Below are positions 49,088-59,464 of a DNA stretch of 64,000 bases, in pieces. Made by a program: the position numbers and the translations under genes. Numbering within the stretch: position 1 is the first letter of the stretch; the number at the start of each line of letters is the position of its first letter. The notes beneath the pieces were generated by a model, which saw only the letters and a list, made by a program, of their open reading frames with translations, was not told the DNA's origin and ran no database searches. The stretch comes from Nodosilinea sp. P-1105 (GTDB lineage: Bacteria > Cyanobacteriota > Cyanobacteriia > Phormidesmidales > Phormidesmidaceae): contig NZ_SMDQ01000025.1 of assembly GCF_012911975.1 (NCBI RefSeq), positions 1-64,000 on the forward strand, read 5' to 3'.

Positions 49088-50206
49088 ATGTTCAGCGTTC
49101 TCTTACCATTTAGCCCCCGCCCCCTGGCCCAGGTTACAGGCGGCCTCAGCATCATCGACGACAGTGTGCAGCAACTGGAAGCAGTGCAGCAGGCTTGGGA
49201 TGCCCGCTGGCAAGACATCTTTGCCAGCAGCAGCGGCCTGTATCTGGGCATCAACCAGTTTGCTTCCATCATTCTGGTGGGGGCCTTCATCTTTTTTGCC
49301 GTGGGCTGGGTAAAAGAAGCGATTGAGCGGGGTATCTTCCCCGCCCTGCCCAATGTGCTCTGGGTGCTGACCATTGCCGTGCTGCTCTTCAATAACGGAG
49401 CCCTGCTAGGCTCCGCTACCCTCGGTATCCGCAACCTGATCAACGCCCAGACCCAAACGGTGCTTCAGGTGCAGGTGGGTGAAGTGTCGATGCTGGAAGC
49501 CCTCAACGATGTGATTCTGTCCCAGCAAGCCAAGGCCGTGATCCAGCAGGAGTATGCCGCCTGCGATGCTCAGACCGGCCAGGCCCAGGTGGACTGCTTC
49601 ATTCGGGCCGGGGAACGCGCCCAACAACGGCTGGAGCAGGAGTACCGCGCCCGAGGCTTCTGGAGTGCGGGCCTGCAACGGCTCTGGGGACGGGTGCAGC
49701 AGATCAGCCAACGGGTGGAGCAGGTCTACCAGTCCGGCGAGGCTCCTATTGGGGGCAATCCCCTGGCCGATATTCTGGTCGATACCGTGCTGCAAACCAG
49801 CAGCCAGGCCCTGGCGGAGCAGTTTCTCAAGGGCTGGCAGTGGGCCTTTGCCAACCTGTTGGAAATGGCGATGCTATTGACCGGGCTGATTGGCCCCATC
49901 GCCGTGGCCGGTTCCGTTGTTCCCCTCCAGGGTCGGCCCCTGTGGTCCTGGCTGGTGGGCTTTTTCAGCCTGGGCATGGCCAAGTTTTCCTACAACGTCA
50001 TCGTTGGTCTGGCGGCCACCGTTGTCGTGGCTGCCAATGCCCAGACTTCCAGCGACTTTGGCTTTTTGCTGCTGATTAGCATCCTGGCCCCCGTCCTGGC
50101 TCTGGCCATTGCTGGGGGGGCTGGGATGGCGGTCTTTCGCGGTGTCTCTGGTGGGGTAACCCGACTGATTGCAGTCGGCACCTCTGCTGTTCCGATTCCG
50201 AGGTAA
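49088..50206 (+). CDS. VirB6/TrbL-like polytopic protein
   Basis: Multiple TM segments and central periplasmic loop; operon position. Confidence 0.65.
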   Translation: MFSVLLPFSPRPLAQVTGGLSIIDDSVQQLEAVQQAWDARWQDIFASSSGLYLGINQFASIILVGAFIFFAVGWVKEAIERGIFPALPNVLWVLTIAVLLFNNGALLGSATLGIRNLINAQTQTVLQVQVGEVSMLEALNDVILSQQAKAVIQQEYAACDAQTGQAQVDCFIRAGERAQQRLEQEYRARGFWSAGLQRLWGRVQQISQRVEQVYQSGEAPIGGNPLADILVDTVLQTSSQALAEQFLKGWQWAFANLLEMAMLLTGLIGPIAVAGSVVPLQGRPLWSWLVGFFSLGMAKFSYNVIVGLAATVVVAANAQTSSDFGFLLLISILAPVLALAIAGGAGMAVFRGVSGGVTRLIAVGTSAVPIPR

Positions 50207-50209
50207 GTG

Positions 50210-50956
50210 ATGGAACTACTTGAACTCAGCCGTAAGGTGAAACGACCCCGAATCCATTCCAGCGACATTCTGCCCCTGGCCTTTGCCGGGCTGTCGGTGG
50301 GAGTGGTTATCTTTGCCCTATCTCTACTCTGGCTGGCGGTCTCAGTATCACGGCTGGCCAATCAGAAGCCGCCCACCCTGGTACAGCAGGTGGATGGTCG
50401 AGCCTTCTCGGTGCGTCCTGCCGACTACCGCCACCGGGAACCGGAAGTGATCCGCCAGGTGGTCTCGACCTGGGCGGTGATGACCTTCACCTGGGGCCAA
50501 CTGCCGGGGGAAGGCGAGGGCGCTGTTGATGACGGGGTTCAGGTTGCTGGGCGCGACCGGGTGTCGACCGCAGCCTGGGAAGCCTCATTCCTGCTGGCCC
50601 CTGACTTCCGTGATGCCTTTCTGCACACCCTGGCCACCGAGGTGATTCCCGAGGGCGTCTTTGACGGGCAGGTGTCAGCGGTCTTGATTCCCCAACACAT
50701 TTCCCCGCCCCGGGCCATTGGCGAGGGCCGCTGGCAGGTGGATCTGGTGGCCACCCGTGTGGTGTTTGAAGCCAGCAACCCAGCCGGGACCACCCTGACC
50801 TTTAACCGTCGCCTGACGGTCAGAGCCGTCGAGCCCGCAGGCCAGCCCCTAATTCCCGATGCCTCGGAGTACCAGGCTATCGCCTACCGCCTGCTGGAAA
50901 GCGGGGTGCAGATTGAAGCGATTCGACCCATTCAACCGGAGGATGTCAGCCGATGA
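50210..50956 (+). CDS. VirB8/TrbF-like bitopic protein
   Basis: Single N-terminal TM, periplasmic domain; precedes VirB10-like gene. Confidence 0.55.
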   Translation: MELLELSRKVKRPRIHSSDILPLAFAGLSVGVVIFALSLLWLAVSVSRLANQKPPTLVQQVDGRAFSVRPADYRHREPEVIRQVVSTWAVMTFTWGQLPGEGEGAVDDGVQVAGRDRVSTAAWEASFLLAPDFRDAFLHTLATEVIPEGVFDGQVSAVLIPQHISPPRAIGEGRWQVDLVATRVVFEASNPAGTTLTFNRRLTVRAVEPAGQPLIPDASEYQAIAYRLLESGVQIEAIRPIQPEDVSR

Positions 50957-52539
50957 GTTCCCTCCCAGATCCCAACCTGGAGATGCTGCGGGAGATGACC
51001 GGTGCGCCGGACCTCTCAGAACCGCTGGTCACCGCAGCGGCCTTTAATCCTGAGCCAGTCAAGTCTGAGCGTCCCTTCTGGAAACTGCCGGTACCAAAGC
51101 TGGTGTTGATTGGTGCGGCCCTGGTGCCGGTCTTTGCCCTGGCGGGGGTATTCATTATCGGTAGTCGTCAGAGGGATATACCCGAGACAACGACACCACC
51201 CCCCGAGGCCGACCCAACGGCAGCTCAGCCGCAGACCGTAGACGCAGAGCTGGAGGAAGCCAGAGCTGAGATTGCTGCCCTCAAAGCTCAGATGGCCCTG
51301 GATGATCAAGGCCTGGTGCCAACCACCACCGCTGGGACACCGCCTCGGCCAACCATGACGCCAACCACTTCACCTGCGGCAGCCGTGACCCCGTCACCCC
51401 GGCCTACCCCATCAGCGCCGCCGCCCACCGTCTCGGCCAGACCGGCCTCCCCAACAGTCAGCTACCCAGCCCCAACCCCGCGCCTACAGCCAACGGTAAC
51501 ACCGCCCCCTGTGGCGTCTCGCCCGTCAGCGGTTTCTGCGGCCCCCACATCAGCGGCAACTCCTGCGGCTGATCCGGTAGAACGCTGGCAACAGCTGGCC
51601 CAGGTGGGGAGTTATGGCCGTATGCCGCTGCCCGAAGCGGCGACTGAATCGGTCACATCCCCTGAACCTGTTGCCCAAGCCCAATTCGCTAGGGTCTCCA
51701 GTCATCCTGCGCCTGCACCTGTTAGCTCGCCAGAATCAATGGCAACCAATGGCGCACCAGACATTTCAGAGGCGGAACCTCCTGATCTACCGGAAATAGA
51801 CGCCGTGGATCAGGGGCCAGTGGCAGCCGCTGACAGTGAAACAGTCACTTACCCGGACATCCTCACGGCTGATGAAGCCCGCATCCTTCAACCCTCAACC
51901 CCTCCCGCCTCCCTGGTGGCGGGCACCCAATCCAGTGGCTCACTGACTACACCCGTGATCCTCGATAACACGGCTGAGGGCAACAAGCTGCTGGTCGTGC
52001 TTTCAGAACCGCTGGTGGATAGCCAGGGTCAGGTGGCGATTCCAGCGGGGGGAGAACTGGTTGTGCGGGTAGAAACGGTTTCAGATAACGGGCTGGTGCA
52101 ACTCTCGGCGACCCAGGCGATCTGGACCGACCAGGGCCAGGCCCGAGAACTAATGCTGCCCCAGGGGGTGATCCAGATTCGCGGCCAAGGGGGTATGCCG
52201 CTGCAGGCGGAAGCTTACGACGACATTGGCCCTGAGATTGCGGCGATGGATGCGGGCCAATTTGCCCTGGGGTCTATTCGTCGGGCCAGTGAACTCTACA
52301 CCCGGCCCAATACCCGGGTTGAAACGGGTAGCAGCACTACCGTCGTCACCACTGAGAACCCGGCTCCCAATGTATGGGCCGGGATCTTGGAGGGGGGCAC
52401 TGACGCCATTCTGGACACCATTGCCGAGCGCAATCAGCGGGCGATTGAAGCACTGGAGCAGCGTCCCCGCCTGGCCTACATCGAGGCCGGTCGGCCTGTG
52501 CAGGTGTTCGTGAATCAGTCGATGCAAATGCCGATTTAA
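50953..52539 (+). CDS. VirB10/TrbI-like protein
   Basis: N-terminal TM, long Pro-rich linker, C-terminal VILDNTAEGNKLLVVLSEPLVDSQGQVAIPAGGELVVRVE. Confidence 0.75.
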   Translation: MSSLPDPNLEMLREMTGAPDLSEPLVTAAAFNPEPVKSERPFWKLPVPKLVLIGAALVPVFALAGVFIIGSRQRDIPETTTPPPEADPTAAQPQTVDAELEEARAEIAALKAQMALDDQGLVPTTTAGTPPRPTMTPTTSPAAAVTPSPRPTPSAPPPTVSARPASPTVSYPAPTPRLQPTVTPPPVASRPSAVSAAPTSAATPAADPVERWQQLAQVGSYGRMPLPEAATESVTSPEPVAQAQFARVSSHPAPAPVSSPESMATNGAPDISEAEPPDLPEIDAVDQGPVAAADSETVTYPDILTADEARILQPSTPPASLVAGTQSSGSLTTPVILDNTAEGNKLLVVLSEPLVDSQGQVAIPAGGELVVRVETVSDNGLVQLSATQAIWTDQGQARELMLPQGVIQIRGQGGMPLQAEAYDDIGPEIAAMDAGQFALGSIRRASELYTRPNTRVETGSSTTVVTTENPAPNVWAGILEGGTDAILDTIAERNQRAIEALEQRPRLAYIEAGRPVQVFVNQSMQMPI

Positions 52540-52550
52540 GGGGCAGATCA

Positions 52551-53267
52551 ATGATTCGATACTGGAAAACGTTAGCCCTGTCGCTGGTTTTAGCAGGCCT
52601 CTCTACTCCAGCCTGGGCCCAGGCCACCCGCACCCTGTCTAATCGGGCGGCGCGGGGCGACCATGCCCCGGTCACGGTTGAGCTGCATCCGGGCCATGGG
52701 GTGACGCTCAACTTTCGGCCCGTGGGGGCCATTATCCATCGGGTCTGGCTGGATGATCCGTCCCAGGTGACGCTGGATTTTGACGACACCCGCTGCGCCA
52801 CTGGGAGCGAACCGGGTGACTGCGCAGCCACGGTGATTCACCTCAGGCGAATTCAGCCCTTGTCGTTCCCAGGACTACCTGCTACCGCAACGACGACACT
52901 GACGATTGTCACAGACCGTGAGCTTTACACCTTTCGCCTGGCCTTTCCGACATCAGGCACACCCGCCTACAGCATTTTGGCGATTCAACTGGATATGCCA
53001 TCCCCCCAGACCAGCGCTATTTTGGCGACCCAGATCGCTAGCCCGGCTGGGGTGAGGTGGGTGGAGCAGGGGTTACTCGCCGCCCAGCAACGCAACCTGG
53101 TGGCCACTGGCGATCCCCTCTGGGAGCGACTTCAAGCGCTACTCGAACAGTTGAAACAAGGCCGCCCCCTGGCTGACGCGGCCCAGACTGCAGGTGTATC
53201 CCAGGCCCTGGTGGTGCGCCTGGCGCAGATGGGCCGCCCTGATTCTGGACTCACCCAAGGGAGATGA
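52551..53267 (+). CDS. VirB9/TrbG-like exported protein
   Basis: Signal peptide; beta-rich VTLNFRPVGAIIHRVWLDDPSQVTLDFD; position next to VirB10-like gene. Confidence 0.55.
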   Translation: MIRYWKTLALSLVLAGLSTPAWAQATRTLSNRAARGDHAPVTVELHPGHGVTLNFRPVGAIIHRVWLDDPSQVTLDFDDTRCATGSEPGDCAATVIHLRRIQPLSFPGLPATATTTLTIVTDRELYTFRLAFPTSGTPAYSILAIQLDMPSPQTSAILATQIASPAGVRWVEQGLLAAQQRNLVATGDPLWERLQALLEQLKQGRPLADAAQTAGVSQALVVRLAQMGRPDSGLTQGR

Positions 53268-53271
53268 ACCC

Positions 53272-55122
53272 ATGACGTATCGATTTCGACGACGCCTTCA
53301 ACGCCTGGGCCTGGTGGCTATAGGCCTGCTAACAGCAGGTCTGGTCTGGTTGAAGCCAGCCCCCCAAGCCGCCACACAACCCTGGATTCCCACCCTACCC
53401 GTGCAGTGGGAGCAGCAGTACGCCCGGGTGCCCGATTGGTCACAGCTGACCCTGGCCAACTTGCCGCCGTTACTCGCTGGTGGAGCCATTGAGATTCCTG
53501 GCGATCTGGTGGCCAGCCTGGGCTACGATCCCTCTCGCCTTTGGCAAGCCGGGCAGTCGGTAGTCGAGGTGCTGAAGCTGGGGGATTTTCAGACCAGTCT
53601 TTATCCTCAGTTGTTTAATCTCCAGACCCTGGCTCAGTTTGCTCAGCTTGACCTGAGCCAGGTGGCCCTGAGCGCTCTGGAACTGGTGGGCTGGCAGCGG
53701 GTGGAGGATCTGGTCACGGCTATTCCAGGGTTAGGCACCCTGCGCCTAGAACAGGTGCCGCCGCTGGAAGCGCTGATGTCCCAAGCGCTGCCGGTGTCGA
53801 GGCTGCGGGGATTTAGCGGGAATGACCTGACCCTCTCCAACCTGCTGGCGGAGTTTCCCGATCTAGGTCAACTGAGTCTGGGACAACTGGGTAGTCAGCT
53901 CAATTCGTTTGCCCTGAGCGATATTCCGGGACTAACCGGCATTTCCTTACAGAACTTTCGCGACTGGGGCAACAGCACTATCGGCGGGGTGCCGGGACTG
54001 GCGTCGGTGCCTCTGGATCAGATGCCCAATCCGCTCTCCGGGGCCGGGGCCATTGGCCAGATCGATATGGTCTACGGTCAGGCCGAAACCCAGCGGCAGG
54101 CAACGATCTCAGGCAGTAAGCAGGCCGGATTTCAGGTGCCCTGTGAGGAGTCCTGCGCCCATGTGGAGTTTGCCGGAACGCCAGGCCTGCACGGCAAGCA
54201 GTGGATTTCAGGGCAGGTGCAGCAAGTGCCAGGGGGCGAAGGGTTTCTGTCATTTGTCAATGGCGGCCAGGAGCCGACTGGACGGCATCCCTTTGGCGAG
54301 GCCTTCAAAGTGGCCCTGTGGGATGTGGATGAATCCTCAGGTACGGTCAGCACGGCCCTGTTTTTTCGCATGTGTCAGCGGGGGGGCTTTTTCACCCCAG
54401 ATCTGGGTTGTACGCCTTACTTCATTGGCCCGGTGCCGTTTATGACCTACCAGGAAACAGATTTTATGCTGGTGGGGGCTGTGGATGGCGGGAGTGGAGG
54501 CCAGGCAGCATCGAGCCTACCGGTGGTATCGGCATCTGCTGGAGCATTACCCCAGTCAACCTCACAGAAACATCAGCGGCTGCCAGGGGATCTGAGCAAT
54601 CTCAAACCCTGCGGGCCTGGTCATGGCGAGCTTGATCTGGGGGCACTTTCAACCGCCATTGCTACCCTCAGTCGCTATCCCACCGCCATTGGTCCCTATG
54701 GCTGTGATCCCCAGGGCCACTGCGGTCGCCGCTTGGGCCAATACCCTCTGATGAGCTATCAGCCGGAGGTGCAGGCGATGATTGTGGCTCAGCCTGGGGG
54801 GCAGGAGTTTCTCAAGCGAGTTGAGGCTGGGGCTGCGATTAACGCCGATGAAGTCGAACGGTTCTTGCCCAAAGCTACCCAAACCCATCTGGTGAAGGCA
54901 TCCCTGCAAGCCATTGCTAAACAGGTCCAGGGCGAAGGGTTATCGGAGGCTGCTCTGATTGAGCGCATTGGCCAGCACTACTTTGGTGGTCCAGGGGTGC
55001 CGGTGGACGGCACGGTGGCTGACATTCAGGGCCAGATCTTTCTCAATCCACAAACCGCTTGGTTGAGCCAGGCCTATGCCCAGGCCAAAGGCTGTCTAGC
55101 TCAAGGAGGTGGCCGAGGATGA
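53272..55122 (+). CDS. Large exported conjugation-associated protein with Leu-rich repeats
   Basis: Signal/TM; repeated PxLGxLxLxQ-type units; within the coupled T4SS operon. Confidence 0.6.
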   Translation: MTYRFRRRLQRLGLVAIGLLTAGLVWLKPAPQAATQPWIPTLPVQWEQQYARVPDWSQLTLANLPPLLAGGAIEIPGDLVASLGYDPSRLWQAGQSVVEVLKLGDFQTSLYPQLFNLQTLAQFAQLDLSQVALSALELVGWQRVEDLVTAIPGLGTLRLEQVPPLEALMSQALPVSRLRGFSGNDLTLSNLLAEFPDLGQLSLGQLGSQLNSFALSDIPGLTGISLQNFRDWGNSTIGGVPGLASVPLDQMPNPLSGAGAIGQIDMVYGQAETQRQATISGSKQAGFQVPCEESCAHVEFAGTPGLHGKQWISGQVQQVPGGEGFLSFVNGGQEPTGRHPFGEAFKVALWDVDESSGTVSTALFFRMCQRGGFFTPDLGCTPYFIGPVPFMTYQETDFMLVGAVDGGSGGQAASSLPVVSASAGALPQSTSQKHQRLPGDLSNLKPCGPGHGELDLGALSTAIATLSRYPTAIGPYGCDPQGHCGRRLGQYPLMSYQPEVQAMIVAQPGGQEFLKRVEAGAAINADEVERFLPKATQTHLVKASLQAIAKQVQGEGLSEAALIERIGQHYFGGPGVPVDGTVADIQGQIFLNPQTAWLSQAYAQAKGCLAQGGGRG

Positions 55123-55649
55123 GGTGGATCTTGCGGGTTAACCCCCTTCTGGTCTGTCTGGGGATGCTGTTGGCGCTTGCGGCCTGGTTCTGGCCTCGGC
55201 CATCGCCATCCGGCTGGCGCTTAGCCCAGGCGGTGGCTCCCCTGCCTTTGTTGAGTCAAATCATGCAGGACAACCTCAGCCCCAACTTCCCCGTTGATCC
55301 GGGGCAGATGCAGGTATGGCGGGTGCAGATCGCAGGTCAACGCCAGCCCCTGTATCTGGTGGATACCCGGGTAGAGGAAATCAAGACGCAGCCACTCTGT
55401 GGGGCAATGGGCTGTGCGTTCTTTGGCTATATCCCTCAAGACACCGGCTTTCAACGAGTGCTGGCCACCTACCTCATGCCCCACCTGCCACCAGGCCGGA
55501 CTCTGATTGAGCCAACGACAACTCTGGATCAGGGGTTACCTCGATTGGTGGTGACTCAGCAGGGGACTGACGGCGTGCAGCAATACACCCTGGGATTCAA
55601 CGGTGAAGTCTACGAAATTCAGCACATTGAGACTTGGGCACGACAATGA
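55119..55649 (+). CDS. Exported hypothetical protein of T4SS operon
   Basis: ATGA overlaps on both sides; start set at MRWILRVNPLL within ORF 55059. Confidence 0.6.
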   Translation: MRWILRVNPLLVCLGMLLALAAWFWPRPSPSGWRLAQAVAPLPLLSQIMQDNLSPNFPVDPGQMQVWRVQIAGQRQPLYLVDTRVEEIKTQPLCGAMGCAFFGYIPQDTGFQRVLATYLMPHLPPGRTLIEPTTTLDQGLPRLVVTQQGTDGVQQYTLGFNGEVYEIQHIETWARQ

Positions 55650-57379
55650 CAACCTCCTCTCAACCCCAACGTCCCCTGGATCTCAGCATCTTACGGGATA
55701 CGGCCCAACCGTTTATAGACTCCGGCATGGGGACCCTACTGCTCGGCCTGGTGGTGCTGTGGGTGGGGATGGGCCTGTTTGGCAACAGCACCAAGAACAA
55801 GCTGGCGACGGGCCGCTTTGCGGGAAAGGCAGAACGGCGGCGGGCCAGGGCGCTGGGGCGGAAGCAGCAGCAGCAGCGGCATCCAGCCAGGGTACCCCTC
55901 AAAGCCGGAAACCTGGATATTCCCCAGGCTCAGCAGAGCATTGTGGTGGCAGGCGCTCCGGATTCAGGGAAAACCTACAGCATCATTGACCCGGCGATTC
56001 GTTCGGCCATAGCCCAGGGGTTTCCTATCGTGGTCTACGACTTCAAGGGCAGTCAGTTAGCGGCCCATGCCGCCTGGGCCGCCAGCCAGGGCTATCAGGT
56101 GGATGTGTTTGCACCGGGGCAACCCTACACTGGCGTTTGCAACCCGCTGGACTTTCTGGAAGACGAAACCGATGCTCTGATGGCGTCTCAGCTTGCCGCT
56201 GTGCTGCAAAAGAACACCCAACGGGACGGCGGCTACCGGGATAATGACTTCTTCAACAGTGCCGGTACCAATCTGGTGGAAGCGGTGATGCTGCTGGCCA
56301 AGCGTACCCCCTATCCCGACCTGCTGATGGCCAGCAAAATCTTGAACCTCTCCCACCTGCCGGGGCGCATCCGGCAGGCGGGAGAATCGGGGTGGATTCC
56401 GCCCTGGACGATGGAAAGCTTCAGTCAGCTGATTGCCTCCGAGGATGCCGATAAGCAGATCGCCGGGATTGTGGCCACCGCCCAGCGCACCTTCAAAACC
56501 TTTACCGGCAAGCAGTTGGTCTCCAGCTTCTGCAGCCAGACCACGATTCCCTTGGATATGACGGGCAAGCGGATTCTGTTTTTGCAGGTGGATATCCAGA
56601 AGCGCGATGCTGTCAGCCCCCTCTTGGCCGCCATCCTGCACCTGATTGTCACCCGCAACTTTGCTCGCCCCCGCTCTGAACCCCTGGTGATCGCCCTGGA
56701 TGAGTTGCCAACCCTTTACCTGCCGGACCTACCCAAGTGGATCAACGAGTTTCGCTCCTACGGGTTTGTGGCCCTACTGGGTTACCAGAACTTTGCCCAG
56801 CTCCAGCACATCTATGGGCGAGATCTGTCCAGAGCCCTGTTTGCCGCCTGTGGCACCAAGGTGTTTTTCAATCCCAAAGACCGGGAAACAGCCCAGGAGT
56901 TCTCGGGCTACCTGGGGGAAAAAGATGTGCGGATCTACACCCGCTCCCGCAGCCAGGGCCGCTATGGCAGCAATAGCCGTTCCGAGCAGTGCCAGCGGGT
57001 GCCGCTGATGACAGCGGATCAGATTCTGAAGCTGGACCAGGGGGAGTGCGTATTCATTAACCCAGCCTACCGGGGCGGGGGGGAGGCCTCGGTGCCGTTG
57101 CGGGTGCGGGTGAAGGTGTCTAAGCAGGAGCAAAAGACCCAGGCCCGCAGTGAAGCCCTCTGGCACAGCACGGTGCAGAAAAAGCTGATTGCCCGTTGTC
57201 AACAGCAGCGACAGCAGCGGCAGCAGCGGCTGACGGACTTGGACGCTGAGAACCAATTGCGCAAGGAAATGGCAGAGCGGTTATTTCCAGCGCCTGTGGG
57301 TGAGCAGAACGGATTATCAGGGGCATTTACTGCCGATTCCGACATTACTGAAGACGAATTTGATGAGGCCTTCCGATGA
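55646..57379 (+). CDS. VirD4/TraD-like type IV coupling protein
   Basis: SIVVAGAPDSGKTYSIIDPAIRSAIAQGFPIVVYDFKGSQ; LVIALDELPTLYLPDLPKWINEFRSYG. Confidence 0.88.
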   Translation: MTTSSQPQRPLDLSILRDTAQPFIDSGMGTLLLGLVVLWVGMGLFGNSTKNKLATGRFAGKAERRRARALGRKQQQQRHPARVPLKAGNLDIPQAQQSIVVAGAPDSGKTYSIIDPAIRSAIAQGFPIVVYDFKGSQLAAHAAWAASQGYQVDVFAPGQPYTGVCNPLDFLEDETDALMASQLAAVLQKNTQRDGGYRDNDFFNSAGTNLVEAVMLLAKRTPYPDLLMASKILNLSHLPGRIRQAGESGWIPPWTMESFSQLIASEDADKQIAGIVATAQRTFKTFTGKQLVSSFCSQTTIPLDMTGKRILFLQVDIQKRDAVSPLLAAILHLIVTRNFARPRSEPLVIALDELPTLYLPDLPKWINEFRSYGFVALLGYQNFAQLQHIYGRDLSRALFAACGTKVFFNPKDRETAQEFSGYLGEKDVRIYTRSRSQGRYGSNSRSEQCQRVPLMTADQILKLDQGECVFINPAYRGGGEASVPLRVRVKVSKQEQKTQARSEALWHSTVQKKLIARCQQQRQQRQQRLTDLDAENQLRKEMAERLFPAPVGEQNGLSGAFTADSDITEDEFDEAFR

Positions 57380-57711
57380 ACTATGACATCACAGCATGGG
57401 GACTCTCCCCAGGGGCTACCGCGTATTTAAACCAGCACCCGGAACGGATTCCGGCTTTGGCGGTAGCTAAAGCCTTACCGCCGCTACCGCCAGGCTATGG
57501 GCCTGAGGTGGTAGAGGTGCTATTTGACGATGTGCCTTACCTCCGGTCAGTGGGCGGAGTGTTGGTCTTTTCCCGAGACTGCTTACCAGACTACCAACCG
57601 GGCTGTGTGGAATATCGCCTGGATGATCAGCTGGCCTTTTTCCAGGTCGGTCGTGAGGTGGTGATTGACCGCATGGGTGGTCTAGGACTGGTGCAGGGGA
57701 GGGTAGCATGA
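57376..57711 (+). CDS. Hypothetical protein (111 aa)
   Basis: ATGA overlaps with both neighbours. Confidence 0.6.
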   Translation: MNYDITAWGLSPGATAYLNQHPERIPALAVAKALPPLPPGYGPEVVEVLFDDVPYLRSVGGVLVFSRDCLPDYQPGCVEYRLDDQLAFFQVGREVVIDRMGGLGLVQGRVA

Positions 57712-59363
57712 ATCCTTTTGTGATTAGTCCCCAAGAGGCCCAGGCGATTCAAGAAGATGAGGTGCAGCTGGTGATGGCCCTGACCCAGGTGAGTCAGCGA
57801 CTGTCACTGAGCTTTAAGCCATCACGACCACAGCCCCCACTGGGTCAAGATGACCTGCGGATTCAGCTGGGGCAGCGGGTGGTTTACGGGCAATTGGCCG
57901 ATGGCAGCATACGGCGGGAGCTGAATCCTAACAGCCTGAAGATCATTCTGGATGCCATGCAGCAGCCGGTCACCCCTGGGGTTGACCCAGAGGCATACCG
58001 GGGTAAAGTCCCGGCAATTGAGATCCGTGACGGGGGCACAGTGCTGTTTCGGGAAGAGCGGGATGGGGCGATTACCGTCAACCAGATTCAGCTCCAGATT
58101 GAGCAGCCGGTTCAGCCCCAGGGGGCGCAGCCCTCGCCAGCGCTGCAGGCGCTGGACGCCATTACTGCCATGGAGCCTGCCCCACTCAACCCGGGTCGGT
58201 CAACGGTGATCCCTGCCGGTCTCCCCACTCCAGATGCCGATCAGGTTGCTCAGATCGCCGCGCAATTGCTCAATCCCTTAAATGACGCGACACCAATCTA
58301 CGAGTCGGTAGCGGTCGGCTCTTACCACATCAAACAAAATGGTCATCATCTGGCAGTCCGGCGGGACAATCACCTGATTCTGTTAGTGCGGGATGGGGCG
58401 GTGGTCTCCCATCAGTTGCAGGAGGCTGACCGAGCCGCCTTTCTGGAATGGGAAACCCGGCTCTCTCCAGCTGTAGCCGCAGCGGCAGCGGAGACGATGC
58501 AGCCCGAACTCTCCCGCAATGGGTCAACGCCCCAGCCATCACTCAATGGGTCAACCCCGCCAGCCATGACTGCAGCGACGGCGCAGCCAAAGCCATCCCG
58601 CAATGGTTCAACCCCGCCAGCGCTGACGGTGTTGAACCGGGAGGTGGAGCGGTTAGGGGAACGCCCCACGAAAGCGCTGTTGCAAGCTACCGTCCAGGCC
58701 TGGCAACAACAGGCGCTAACGGGGCGTATGACCCAGTGGCTCAGTCAACAGCTGGACAATCGGCGCCATCAGCAGGTGGCCCGGGCGGTGGTGGCGCTGT
58801 TCCAACGGGGGCATGAGCGGACCGGAGAGAATCTCTACCAAATCGGGGACTACAGCCTCAGCCGTCAGGGATTGGGGCATTACACCCTGCGGGATCAACA
58901 GGGAGAGTTAATGCAGCTACGGGTGACTCGGCCTGCCGGGCTGGGCCGAAGTATCGAGGTGGTATCGGTGGCTGAACGGCTGAGTGATTTTCAGCGACAG
59001 ACGTTGAACCGTCTACGCCATAACCGGGCAGCGATGCCCCAGGGCAAGCTGGACGTGGCAGCGGTTTATGCAGCTCGCACCCGCAGGGTTGAACACACGG
59101 TGCGGGACTTTCTCCAGAATCATGTCTACGCCAACACCTGGAACAGGGAGGGGGGCCAGTTCAAGCTGGAAGTGGGCACTGACGACCTGTTGCGAATTAC
59201 TGACAAGTGGGGGCGCGGGGTGGTGTTTGAACGGCAGCACAACACCGTCGTCTCGCGGCTGAATCAGCAGGACTTGCTCCACTTTGAGCGGCTGGAGCAG
59301 CGGATGCATCTGGTTAGACAGCGCTCCCACCGTCAACCGAAGGCTCAGATGGAGTTGGGTTGA
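57708..59363 (+). CDS. Hypothetical protein with imperfect SRNGSTPxP repeats (551 aa)
   Basis: ATGA overlap with previous gene; SRNGSTPQPSLNGSTPPAM...SRNGSTPPAL linker. Confidence 0.6.
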   Translation: MNPFVISPQEAQAIQEDEVQLVMALTQVSQRLSLSFKPSRPQPPLGQDDLRIQLGQRVVYGQLADGSIRRELNPNSLKIILDAMQQPVTPGVDPEAYRGKVPAIEIRDGGTVLFREERDGAITVNQIQLQIEQPVQPQGAQPSPALQALDAITAMEPAPLNPGRSTVIPAGLPTPDADQVAQIAAQLLNPLNDATPIYESVAVGSYHIKQNGHHLAVRRDNHLILLVRDGAVVSHQLQEADRAAFLEWETRLSPAVAAAAAETMQPELSRNGSTPQPSLNGSTPPAMTAATAQPKPSRNGSTPPALTVLNREVERLGERPTKALLQATVQAWQQQALTGRMTQWLSQQLDNRRHQQVARAVVALFQRGHERTGENLYQIGDYSLSRQGLGHYTLRDQQGELMQLRVTRPAGLGRSIEVVSVAERLSDFQRQTLNRLRHNRAAMPQGKLDVAAVYAARTRRVEHTVRDFLQNHVYANTWNREGGQFKLEVGTDDLLRITDKWGRGVVFERQHNTVVSRLNQQDLLHFERLEQRMHLVRQRSHRQPKAQMELG

Positions 59364-59464
59364 TTCCAGTCTTTGCTTCGCCATCAGGGCGATTGCACCG
59401 GGCGGGCACATAGGCACCGCCCCCACCGCATCTACCTTGACTGTCTCTTGCGGAGATCTTTGCC

